Assembly: GCA_965223435.1 (NCBI GenBank)
Contig: CBDCWQ010000018.1
Location: 372,001-436,000, forward strand
Direction of reading: 5' to 3'
DNA length: 64,000 nt
Origin: CBDCWQ01 sp965223435
GTDB lineage: Bacteria; Myxococcota; Kuafuiibacteriia; Kuafuiibacteriales; Kuafuiibacteriaceae
Shown here: positions 10,393 through 19,100 of the stretch, in pieces
Layout of the letters: the number at the start of each line of letters is the position of its first letter
How positions within the stretch are numbered: the first letter of the stretch is position 1
The notes under the pieces: generated by a model
The model's database searches: none
Seen by the model: the letters and a program-made list of their open reading frames with translations, nothing else
Told to the model about the DNA's origin: nothing
Program-made: the position numbers and the translations under genes

Positions 10393-11360
10393 GGAGCCTC
10401 AACCGCCCGTCCCATGGTCTTAAGAAGTGACTTGGCTGGGTCCTGGTACCTGGTACCGAGAAGCGACCGGGCGAGGGTGGAGGCCCGAGCGTGTTGGCCG
10501 AGTGCGTAGTGCGCGTAGGCGAGGCGGTAGCGGATGCCCGGGTGCGGGCTATCCTTTTTGAGGGCGATGACCCGGCTGTAGCGCCGCTGCGCGAAAAGGA
10601 TCTCGATTCGCTGGCGATGCTTGCGCTCCCCGTCGAGAACCCAGCCGTTCATGCGGAGCGCGCGGTCATGGCGGCCGGCGAGGGCGTACTGGTTTGCGGA
10701 CTCCCACGCGAAGTTGCCTCCGAGTCGGGCCGCTTCCTCGAACAATCTCCCGGCCGTGAGTGGCCGGTCCGCGGCCGCGTAGGCGTGGGCGAGGTGGCTT
10801 CGGACCTCCGGATCTGAGGGTCGACTTGCGGCAAGGCGTTCGAGGATCGGAAAGGCTTTTTGGTCTCGGTAGAGGAGGTGGAACAACGCGAGGACTGTGT
10901 CCCGGTCGAGATCGAATCGCAGCATCGACTCGGCGTGGCGGCGCGCTGATCCGTCCAGCTTTCTCGAATGCATGAGGTCGACAAGCTCTAGAAGAGGGCG
11001 CGGCTCGTTTTTGAAGCGTTCGGCGGCCGTCCACAACACCCGGTAGGCGCCGGGTTCGTCCTCAAGGCCTCGGCGCGCGCGCGCTTCGATCAACGGCTGC
11101 GCGACATGGGTTTCGGCGAGTGGCGCCGCCTTTGTGACCTCGGCCAGCGCATCTTGGTATCGCTGGACGCCGAGGTGGGCGTGCGCGAGGTAGAGGTGGA
11201 GCTCCGGTGCGTCTGAAAGGGAGAGCGCCTTTGCGAAAGCTTCGGCTGCGACCTCTGGCTTTTTGTGCTTCAGCGCGGCGAGCCCGGCGTCGATCGCGGT
11301 CTGGAGTTGGTCGGTTGGCGTAGACGTGGCGACCAGTATGGTGAGCAGCGGGGTGATCAT
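10389..11360 (-). CDS. TPR-repeat protein of the TonB system
   Basis: 323 residues with a short hydrophobic N-terminus (a probable signal peptide) and successive helical pairs typical of tetratricopeptide repeats (for example PELHLYLAHAHLGVQRYQDAL and IRYRLAYAHYALGQHARA). It lies between tonB and the receptor gene with ATGA-type overlaps at both ends. TonB2-type clusters of Vibrio and relatives encode a periplasmic TPR protein in the same position, where it supports energy transfer to the receptor. That role is inferred here from order and domain. Confidence 0.85.
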   Translation of the reverse strand: MITPLLTILVATSTPTDQLQTAIDAGLAALKHKKPEVAAEAFAKALSLSDAPELHLYLAHAHLGVQRYQDALAEVTKAAPLAETHVAQPLIEARARRGLEDEPGAYRVLWTAAERFKNEPRPLLELVDLMHSRKLDGSARRHAESMLRFDLDRDTVLALFHLLYRDQKAFPILERLAASRPSDPEVRSHLAHAYAAADRPLTAGRLFEEAARLGGNFAWESANQYALAGRHDRALRMNGWVLDGERKHRQRIEILFAQRRYSRVIALKKDSPHPGIRYRLAYAHYALGQHARASTLARSLLGTRYQDPAKSLLKTMGRAVEAP

Positions 11361-11995
11361 CGAAGGCGGAACAGGATGCGCTGCTCGAGCGTGGTGGCGA
11401 CCGCTTTGCCACCCGAACGCGCGGGTTGAAAGGTGTAGCGGCGCGCCGCTCTCTTGGCGGCGAGGTCGAAGAGGCGGGGCGGCTCTGCCTCTACGACCAC
11501 AACATCGGTCACGCGCCCGGTCTCATCGACCCGCATGCGAACGATCACGTGGCCTTCGATGCCCCGCCGTCGCGCGACCTCTGGGTATCGTGGTGCAGGG
11601 CGGTCGCGAGGCACGGCCGGACCGTCATGCTCCCCTGAGGACGCGGGAGTCCCAACGCGAAGCGCGCGGGGACCGCGGCGAAGACCGGTGAGGTTCGGCA
11701 GGATTGTTGCCAGGTCAACGCCAGCGTGGGCGTCGTTGAGCTCCGGCATGAAACTTGGCGCGAGCATGGGCGTTGGCGCAGGCTTAGGGCGATCGATCGG
11801 GAGCGGAGACGGGGTTTCGAAGGCCGTTGGCAGAGGCTGCGGCGGGGGAACGGCCGCGACTCGCACCGCGCGCTTGCGTTCTGGCTGCTGCTCGTCCAGG
11901 TGCTCTGCGGGCCGGTTGAAACGACTGATGATGAAAAGCTCGGCGGCGGTCACGCATGTACCGACCGCCAGTGCTTGGACGAAATGCCCTCTCAT
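11357..11995 (-). CDS. tonB: TonB energy-transducing protein
   Basis: 212 residues. The ATG at 11995 is preferred because it overlaps the exbD stop by four bases and directly precedes the single N-terminal membrane anchor (ALAVGTCVTAAELFIISRF). A Pro-rich linker (VPPPQPLPTAFETPSPLP) spans the periplasm. The C-terminal TonB domain (PAPRYPEVARRRGIEGHV and onward) contacts the TonB box of the receptor. It acts at the inner membrane with ExbB and ExbD, passing proton-motive energy to the receptor encoded two genes downstream. The reading frame extends further upstream, but that extension lies inside exbD and lacks family similarity. Confidence 0.9.
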   Translation of the reverse strand: MRGHFVQALAVGTCVTAAELFIISRFNRPAEHLDEQQPERKRAVRVAAVPPPQPLPTAFETPSPLPIDRPKPAPTPMLAPSFMPELNDAHAGVDLATILPNLTGLRRGPRALRVGTPASSGEHDGPAVPRDRPAPRYPEVARRRGIEGHVIVRMRVDETGRVTDVVVVEAEPPRLFDLAAKRAARRYTFQPARSGGKAVATTLEQRILFRLR

Positions 11996-12408
11996 GGCGT
12001 CTGCTCCACCGCGAGGGCGACCTGCCCGGCGCCGGCTGCCCGGCACTTGTCCATCACCCGTACGAGGGTCTGTGCTTGCACCGATGCGTCCGCAACAACC
12101 AGGACCGATTTGTCTACGTAGTGAGACAGCCGCTCCTTCACCTCCGCTTGAAGGCGCCACGAACTGGTCGCACGCCCATCCACGGTGAGCGCGTCCTGCC
12201 TGCCGATGGCAACCCGTACGATGTGGGTCGGCACCTCGGAGGCGGTGCTCGCCTTCGGGCGATCGACGTCCATTCCGAGGTCGCGCGCGAAGGTGGTGGT
12301 CACCACGAAGAAGATCAGGAGAATGAAGACGATGTCGATCAGGGGCGCGACGTTCGGCTCGCTCTTTTCCGACTCACCCTCGGTGTACCGCACCCGTCCG
12401 AGCTTCAT
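11992..12408 (-). CDS. exbD: ExbD/TolR biopolymer transport protein
   Basis: 138 residues, the usual ExbD size. A single transmembrane helix near 22-40 contains the conserved membrane Asp (NVAPLIDIVFILLIFFVV), which carries protons. The periplasmic domain follows (VDGRATSSWRLQAEV, VLVVADASVQ). The start at 12408 is fixed by similarity and by the four-base overlap with exbB. ExbD pairs with ExbB and TonB in the inner membrane. Confidence 0.93.
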   Translation of the reverse strand: MKLGRVRYTEGESEKSEPNVAPLIDIVFILLIFFVVTTTFARDLGMDVDRPKASTASEVPTHIVRVAIGRQDALTVDGRATSSWRLQAEVKERLSHYVDKSVLVVADASVQAQTLVRVMDKCRAAGAGQVALAVEQTP

Positions 12409-12896
12409 GTGGGCCGCCCTTTGCGGATGGTGTCGGCCGCGCGCCGAAGTTCTGCGGACCGCCGGAGCTGGAGCCGATCGAGAAGTCGCGCACTGACGAG
12501 GCCAGGCGCGCCAATGACGAGACCGAGCTGCGTGGTGACAAGGGCCGTCGAGATACCGCCGGCCACTGAGCCCTGCCGAACCTGGACGCTGCCGTGCAGT
12601 GAATCGAAGAGTTCGACCATCCCATCGACCGTGCCGAGGAGCCCGAGCAGCGGGGCGACTATGACCAGCACCCGAAGCGGGCTCTTCCAGATCGCCAGCC
12701 CATCGATTGCGCGGCCGAGTGTGGCCTCGAGCCGAGTGGGTTCCATTTTTTGGGCGTGGACGGAGAAGCGCTGGACGACGTTTCGGCCTAGTGCCATGCC
12801 TCTGAGCCAGACGATCGCCCACATGAGAATGCTTACCACGACCAGGCCCCAACCGACCCAGCCTCCGGATTCGAGCAGCGCGCCGACTTCACGCAT
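12405..12896 (-). CDS. exbB: ExbB/TolQ-type proton channel protein
   Basis: 163 residues from the ATG at 12896, which overlaps the preceding gene by eight bases. It belongs to the MotA/TolQ/ExbB family, with an N-terminal membrane helix (WVGWGLVVVSILMWAIVWL) and the conserved helix pair LRVLVIVAPLLGLLGTVDGM and GGISTALVTTQLGLVIGAPG. This is the short, ExbB2-like form without a long periplasmic region, and it should form the pentameric channel with ExbD. Confidence 0.92.
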   Translation of the reverse strand: MREVGALLESGGWVGWGLVVVSILMWAIVWLRGMALGRNVVQRFSVHAQKMEPTRLEATLGRAIDGLAIWKSPLRVLVIVAPLLGLLGTVDGMVELFDSLHGSVQVRQGSVAGGISTALVTTQLGLVIGAPGLVSARLLDRLQLRRSAELRRAADTIRKGRPT

Positions 12897-14136
12897 CGGG
12901 CGGCCTTTTCTCGAGGGCGGCAAGGGCGAGGGCTTCGACACGGGTGAGCACGAGATCACCCCAGCGCAGAAGAGCGGTGTGAACGAGGAGTGCGGGCACG
13001 GCCACCGCCAGACCCAGCTGGGTGGTGAGGAGGGCTTCGGAGATGCCAGCGGAGAGCAGCCTCGGGTCGCCGGTGCCGTGCTCGGTGATCACTGCGAAGG
13101 TGCCAATCATCCCGGTGACCGTACCGAGCAGACCGATCAGCGGGGAGACGGCGGCGACAACACCGAGGAAGGAGACGCCACGGCGCAGGTTCGGCTTCGC
13201 GGACCGGAGCGCTTCGACGGCCTCGCTTTCGACCTCTGCCGGAGTGCCCTGCATCGTGGCAACGAGGACCAAGGAAGCAAACACCGGGTCGCGCACGTCG
13301 GCGAGTTCGCGGGGGTTGCGTGCGACCATGGTTCGGAGGCGGCCGAGCGACAGTTGGAGCCCGATCAGACGGGCGGCCCGCTCGAAGCCGATGAGGAGAG
13401 CGATCATGCCCAAGAGTGCGATCGGCCACATGATCGGGCCGCCGCGCCGCATCCAGTCGCGCCACGTCAGCTCATGGTAGCTCTGCGGTGTATGGGACTC
13501 GAGCGGATCGAACAGCACCGTACCGATGATTCGTCCTGCGGGCGTCGAGCCGGGTCCGCGTTCTACGCCGCGGGCGACGCGTAGCGATCCGTCCCCGGCG
13601 AGCACGAGGGGGAGCGGCGGGTCGCCTTCGACGATGGCGCCTACCTCGCCGATATGCAGCACGTTCCCCTCCCGCGCGATGCCATCCTCGCCGAAGTACT
13701 CGGTGCGGTCTACGTGCAGGCCGCCGCGTTTTTCGACATGTGCCAGGGCCGCGCGGACCATCGGCACCAACTGGTTCTCGACTTCGACGTTGCGCGTCGT
13801 TGCCCAGGCGTGAATCTGGTCAGTCGTCTGCTTCATCTGTCGTGCCTGGTCTTCAAGAGAGTGGGCGCGGGCCGCGTCCGGTAAACGCTGGCTCCGGGTG
13901 GCGTTGTCGGCGCGTGCCTTCGAGAGCTCGGAGGTGAGTCGCTCGACGTCGGCCTCGAGCGCGCGTCGGGCCGCTGCCGTGGAGGCCTTGGCCTCCTTCA
14001 GCGAGCGCTGGAGGACACCGTGCTCCGCTTCGAGCTCCTTCGCTTCGGCGGCAAGAGCCGCCTCCCAGGTTGCGCTGGGCTGAGCGAAGACAGAGCCTCC
14101 GGCGAGCAGCAAGAACAGGACAGCGAGGCCCTTCAT
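12889..14136 (-). CDS. TtpC-like MotA/TolQ/ExbB protein with periplasmic coiled coil
   Basis: 415 residues. A signal peptide (AVLFLLLAGGSVFAQ) is followed by a long coiled coil (about 25-115), a periplasmic domain, then a C-terminal ExbB-type membrane domain (MWPIALLGMIALLIGF, AVSPLIGLLGTVTGMIGTF, LLTTQLGLAVAVPALLV). This architecture is that of TtpC, the extra component of TonB2-type systems, which sits next to exbB2, exbD2 and tonB2. It overlaps the DUF3450 gene by four bases and exbB by eight. Confidence 0.88.
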   Translation of the reverse strand: MKGLAVLFLLLAGGSVFAQPSATWEAALAAEAKELEAEHGVLQRSLKEAKASTAAARRALEADVERLTSELSKARADNATRSQRLPDAARAHSLEDQARQMKQTTDQIHAWATTRNVEVENQLVPMVRAALAHVEKRGGLHVDRTEYFGEDGIAREGNVLHIGEVGAIVEGDPPLPLVLAGDGSLRVARGVERGPGSTPAGRIIGTVLFDPLESHTPQSYHELTWRDWMRRGGPIMWPIALLGMIALLIGFERAARLIGLQLSLGRLRTMVARNPRELADVRDPVFASLVLVATMQGTPAEVESEAVEALRSAKPNLRRGVSFLGVVAAVSPLIGLLGTVTGMIGTFAVITEHGTGDPRLLSAGISEALLTTQLGLAVAVPALLVHTALLRWGDLVLTRVEALALAALEKRPPDA

Positions 14137-14873
14137 TGCGCCGACTCCGGCAACAGAAGCAGCTGTGGTCCGAACGTGCGATTTGCGTCGAGTGCGGCGA
14201 ACAGCGCTGAGATCGATTGCTCAGCGATCTCGTCTGCCACGAGTTCGAAGACCCAGTCTTCCGCTGTGCGCCGTGCACGGCCGTGGCGCCCGTCCGCGGT
14301 GCGAAAGTATAAAAACGCCATCCCAACGCGCGCTACGTCGACGAGCTGACGCGTGCCATCGATGGTCACTGGCTGCTGGAAGAGCCCGACCTCGCCGGCG
14401 AGTGCCTCTTCCTCTTCGACGAATCGCCAGAGCCGCGACAGCGCACTGCTCGGATCTGGGTGCGTGGCGGCGAGGTCCGATTTGATCCGGCTCAGCGTCC
14501 GCAAGCGTTCCTGTCGCAGGAACGGGAGCGTCCGCAATACGTAGGCCTTTGCGACAGCGACAGCCTGCCGGACGGGCTCCATGCGCTCAAGGCTCTCCCC
14601 CTCAAGACCGTCCGCTCGGGCACGGTGCTCCGCGTGGACCTGGTCGATCGTCGCGGCGCGCACGGCCTCCAGACGAAGTTGTCGTTTGAGCTCGGCTCGT
14701 TCAGCGCGCAGCGCGACCAAAGCCTCCTGGGTGCTTCGTCGTTCGGTGTCGACTCGCTGTGCGAGGTCGTCGACGGCTGCGCGCAGACGAGCGACTTTTT
14801 CGGCCGCGGTTTCTGCGTATGCCGTCGACGCTCCCGCGACCGACGCGATCAGGAGGGGCCAATAGACTCGCAA
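14133..14873 (-). CDS. DUF3450 periplasmic coiled-coil protein
   Basis: 246 residues with a signal peptide (PLLIASVAGASTAYAE), a long N-terminal coiled coil (about 23-90) and a C-terminal domain with features of DUF3450 (LWRFVEEEEALAGEVGLF, RVGMAFLYFRTADGRHG). DUF3450 genes usually sit directly before ttpC, as here. The protein probably lies in the periplasm and interacts with the TtpC coiled coil. It starts one base after the lipoprotein gene stop. Confidence 0.87.
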   Translation of the reverse strand: MRVYWPLLIASVAGASTAYAETAAEKVARLRAAVDDLAQRVDTERRSTQEALVALRAERAELKRQLRLEAVRAATIDQVHAEHRARADGLEGESLERMEPVRQAVAVAKAYVLRTLPFLRQERLRTLSRIKSDLAATHPDPSSALSRLWRFVEEEEALAGEVGLFQQPVTIDGTRQLVDVARVGMAFLYFRTADGRHGRARRTAEDWVFELVADEIAEQSISALFAALDANRTFGPQLLLLPESAQ

Positions 14874-14874
14874 C

Positions 14875-15462
14875 TCATTGAACCATCACGTCGAAGGTCA
14901 CCGATACGTCGGTGTCTCCGGGAAGTCCGGCGATGCCGCTGCCCGCCGCTTGGGCGGCGAGCCCCGCGACCTTGACTGGCGAGCCCCCGACGGGTGGGAG
15001 GTGCCGGAGCGTGACTGTGAGTTGGCCGGAGCCCGCGCTGGCGGCGATTGTATTGGTGAGCCCGACCGGATTCCCGTTGTCGTCCATGTCGTTGTAGGTG
15101 TGTACGAGCGCGGAACCGACCGCGCTGCCGGTGAAGAAGATCTGGTGCTCGTCGTCCTCTTTGGCGATTTCCTCTGTGATATCCTCTGGCGGCGACTCGA
15201 GCCCATTCTGTAGGGTCAGTGTCAGTGCGTAGGTGCGGCCCCCAGTCAGGGTGATGTCGTCGATGGTCGGTGCCTGGCCGCCGTCACCGTCCGGATCTTG
15301 GAAAGTGGCTTCGACGGCTAAGCCGCCGCCCTGGGGTGTGAATCGCAGGGTTACAGTGGTGATCACTTCGTTTTCATTGTGATCGTCCGGTTCGGTGACG
15401 TCCTCGCCGCACGCGGACATGAAGGGCGCAAGAAAGAGAGCAGTTTTGTAGATGGAACGCAA
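14875..15462 (-). CDS. Predicted outer-membrane lipoprotein of the TonB operon
   Basis: 195 residues. The start is TTG at 15462, supported by a strong Shine-Dalgarno sequence (GAGGAGGAC) just upstream. The lipobox is LAPFMSAC with the lipidated Cys at 18. The rest is beta-rich and acidic, with a calcium-like DPDGDGG segment near 56 and the DDITLTGG, VGSALVHTYND and LRHLPPV segments seen in lipoproteins encoded beside TonB receptors in myxobacteria and Bacteroidota. A surface-exposed ligand-binding partner of the receptor is a reasonable inference. Confidence 0.75.
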   Translation of the reverse strand: MRSIYKTALFLAPFMSACGEDVTEPDDHNENEVITTVTLRFTPQGGGLAVEATFQDPDGDGGQAPTIDDITLTGGRTYALTLTLQNGLESPPEDITEEIAKEDDEHQIFFTGSAVGSALVHTYNDMDDNGNPVGLTNTIAASAGSGQLTVTLRHLPPVGGSPVKVAGLAAQAAGSGIAGLPGDTDVSVTFDVMVQ

Positions 15463-15558
15463 GATAGTCCTCCTCGGGCGCTGGCGATACGAGATGTGCA
15501 GAGCCCAAACGTTTGGTTGAATAGAAGCGCGGATGTAGGATCCAGCAGGATCCGGGCA

Positions 15559-15936
15559 TCAGGCTCTAGCCGGAGGGGATTGCTTCGGAGCGTAGGTCAG
15601 GATTCGGGCGGCCGCGAGGTGTCGTTCGATTGCGAAGGGTGCTCCGTCTAGGGTGGACGCTGGTGCGACGCCAGGTGATTGGACCGCGTCTGTTTGGCTC
15701 AGCAGCGTCCAGACGCCGCAATCATGTTCTTGGTGGGTGTCCTCGCACGCCGGCTTGTAGGCGGCGTGCGTGGCTTTGAGGTGTTCTTTGTCGCAGGCGC
15801 TGGCGTGGGCCAGGCGTCCGGAATCTCTAGAGATTGTGTGCTCGACCGTGGTGAAGTGGCCGACGAGATTCGCGATCTCGGCCAGGAGCACCAGCGCCGC
15901 GATCGCGGACGTCCCCTTACAGCCAGCGACCCGCAT
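15559..15936 (-). CDS. Small Cys/His-rich exported protein, DUF2946-like
   Basis: 125 residues from ATG 15936; a GTG at 15954 is an alternative start. A hydrophobic signal or membrane segment (SAIAALVLLAEIANLVGHF) precedes a Cys/His-rich part (His45, Cys48, His52, His57, and CEDTHQEHDC at 64-73) able to bind metal. Small proteins of this type accompany zinc or copper uptake genes. It lies 96 bases before the lipoprotein gene in the same direction and may be the first gene of the operon. The family assignment is tentative. A TTGACA sequence on the minus strand at 15968-15973 may be part of its promoter, without a good -10 partner. Confidence 0.55.
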   Translation of the reverse strand: MRVAGCKGTSAIAALVLLAEIANLVGHFTTVEHTISRDSGRLAHASACDKEHLKATHAAYKPACEDTHQEHDCGVWTLLSQTDAVQSPGVAPASTLDGAPFAIERHLAAARILTYAPKQSPPARA

Positions 15937-16105
15937 GGCTGTCAGATGCAGCACGGTGCCGCAATGCGTGTCAATCGATTAGGGCTGGGTGCGCGCCTGT
16001 TGCTGGACTCCTTGGCTCCTGCGGGAGTCGCTCAGCAACCTTTCGCGGCAAACGGAGGGCCTATGGGGGTATTCGCGAGGCACAAGGTCGACGTAGACCC
16101 TGGGT

Positions 16106-19100
16106 TTAGTTTGCGGGCTGGAACGAGAACTTGTGGATGGTCACGCCGACTGGTTTTTTGGAAGCCGGTTCTCTCGGCAATCTCTTTTCGGTATCTTTTG
16201 GCAACTGATAGAGCCACAGGTTGATGCGTACGTCTTCGTTTCCGGGCTCTTGAATAAACTCGGTTTCTTCAAAGCGCCAAAGCTCATCAACCAGATTGGT
16301 TGCGCTTTCTCCGTAGTACGCTCTGAATTCGATTCGAGCCGGCCTCCAGTCGAATGTATAGGTGATGGTGTTGTTGTGAGCCTTTAGCTTTGTCTCATCG
16401 GCACCATAGTTCTTAATGAAGCCCGGGTTGTAGGGCGGCATTGCAAACTGAATGGGTTCGCGCGCGTCCTTCGCCCAACGGGCGATTTCGATATCGATTT
16501 CTCGATTGTGGAGCGGGGCTCCGCCGGGAAGCGTGTCGTCCCACGTGAACATGCCGAGGACCACATTCTTGTCCCAGTTTACAACGTCGGCTTCGACGGT
16601 GAAGCTGTACTTTCCATAGCCGAACTCGCCCGAGAGGATGACTTCTGCACCCTTCCATAGACCAGATTCTGGATCTTGCGTGATGTTCAAACGGAGGGCG
16701 CCGGTGTCATCGACATGCACGTTTTCACGATCTTCACTGAGCCAGTTGGCATTGGGACCGCCTTTGGCGACCGGGAGATTCCAGCGGGTCTCCATGTGGT
16801 AACCGGAGAACGTATTGGCCTGGTAGGGGCGGGCGGGGGCTCCGGAGCAGGGGACGGGGGTGTATTTGATGTCGTCGGTACCGCAGGACTCGAAAATCCC
16901 ATTGGCATTGAGCGTCTTTTTGAAGTCGTCGTACTGATGTCGAATTTTGCCTTGGTCGGCAGGCGCGACGGTCTCGTACCAATATTCGTCTCGGTCACGC
17001 GCGTCGTCCGTGAGGTTGTAGTGGCCATACTTGTCACGAGACTGCATGCGCGTCCAAGCTTCTTCGGGATTGCCGAGGGCCGTGTTCGTGGACCCTTGTC
17101 GACCCTCGTCGCCGTAGCCCCAATAGTCGAGGAGGCGCTCGTTGAGACGGGCTCCAAGGACCGCTCCGTACGGTTCCCGGCGATATTGAACAACTTCCAT
17201 GAGTGCATCAATCACCTTTTCTTTGCTGGTCCGTCCTGAGATGTAGTCGTGGAAGGCCGTTTCTGCCTTGGTGGTTGAGCCCTGGCTGATCGAAAGAATA
17301 TTCTTGAGATTCACATTGCCACCGTAAATTTCGTGCAAAACAACCATCGAGTTGAAGACTGCTTGAGCCTCTGCTCTCATCCAGTGGTTGTACTGAAACT
17401 CGCGCCACTGCCTTTCGGACATGGGGATTCGGTTGGCGTCTCCGTGCGGTTTTTCAGGGCACTGCCGAATGTTGCCACTTCGGCACATCAGCGGAAGGGT
17501 GTGGAACCTTGTCTGGTGCTCTTTGTGGTGGGTGATCTGGTGCACGATTTCTGCGATGAGGCGTTCTGGGGACTCTGCGGCGCTGTCATGGACCTGAATG
17601 AATCGGTTCGGCCGATCGAAACCAGGGTTCCAATGAGGAATGTCCTTACCTTTGTTGTCTTTTTCTCCCTTGGTCCAAGATATACCCGCGATGAATTGGT
17701 TGAGCACTTGGTGTGTGATCTTGTTGCCGTAAGTCGTCGACTGCTCAAGCAAGTGCTGGACGCTTTCTCTTGGGCTTCGCTGGCCATCGACAACCACACC
17801 ACCCTCATCGGGGGGTGTGGTTTCGGTGACCGGCTCGCAATCCGGGGCAGTAGTGGTTTCTGGGAGGGTGGGATGCCCAACGATTTCATCGATGGAAAAT
17901 TCCACGTTGTCAGACTGGTTAGGGAGAACGTTGGGGTAAAATCCGAATGCGATTTGAGCGATGCTGTTGAAGTTGCGGGTCTTAAAGCCGACACTGGCGG
18001 AGTTTCCATCGGAGCCATCGCTTTTGAGCTCGGCGATCGGGATGACAATGGTTCTCTTTTTGTCGGCACTGATACGGTATCGTCCGGAAGCCCAGTGGTC
18101 TTGGTCATCTTCCGTAAATCGAAGATTCACACAGCCGGCGTTTTTCGCCTTGGCCGATTTGTACCGGAGGGCCTGGACTTCGAAGCTGATGGCCGCGAAT
18201 TGTGTCAGATCGACGTCCATCGGCTTGTAGATGGCCGCCCACTCGGAGAGCCGGGGATGCTTGAAGACCAGGCGTCTTCCGTTCCCCTCGTTTTGAGGCG
18301 TTGCTTTGATGTCTTCGGTCAGGGTCTGGCCTTGGGGCAAAGCGACTTTCCAGTCGGCACACTCGTCTTGGCAATCCGGCACCACGCCGAACCCATGGAA
18401 GAACACCTGTGGCTTGTTTTCATCGGGTGCTCGTCCGCCGGTCGATCCCAGCTTGATTCGTACAAAGACCTGCCCATGCATAGGCGGATTCTCGCTGTCG
18501 AAGTAGACAACCTCCAGCACTTCGTCGCCTTCCAAAATGTTGAGGGTATTGATGTTCGGTATAAAGTAGACCTCTGCACTTTCTCCGGCACCAAACCAAA
18601 CGTTTCCGTTTTGGCCGGTGGGCGAAATCAGATCGTACTTGGTCGTGACTTTAAACATGACGTTTTCGCTGGTTCGATTTTCGCCATCAATGGAGATGCG
18701 GCCCGCGAGGACATCGGCCCATGGCACCTCTTTGGGGTGAATCTGAATCATCGGATCGGGATAAAGAATGGCGTCGTCTTCGACGGGCTCCGGTTCAGGT
18801 TGGCCTTCTTCTTCATCGACTTCAGGCTCAGGAATCTCTATGGGCGGAAGCTCGGGCACAATCCCATCGCGGGCCGCTTGGATATCCTCCACGCGCGCGG
18901 AGCTTGGCATGACCTGGCGAACGCCAAACTTGACATTGCCTGCGGGTCCGTCAGGGCTTGTGAACACAAAAGAAAGGGTTCGGATTCGACGGGAGAAGGT
19001 TCGGTCCTCAATGGGCAAAGTGCCTTCAAAGGGCTCTAGTCCATCGTGTCTGAAGTATTCACTCGAGAGCCCTACTACGACTGTCCGGAAGCCCTCGGCA

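Noticed and set aside
12409..12852. N-terminal extension of ExbD
   Set aside because: It overlaps exbB in another frame; the family start is at 12408 with a four-base overlap.
11956..13584. 542-residue open frame on the plus strand
   Set aside because: It lies antisense to exbD, exbB and the TtpC-like gene, whose motifs and overlaps are unambiguous.
17333..19039. 568-residue open frame on the plus strand
   Set aside because: It is antisense to the 5826-residue gene, has no recognisable motif, and its length follows from the codon bias of the real gene.
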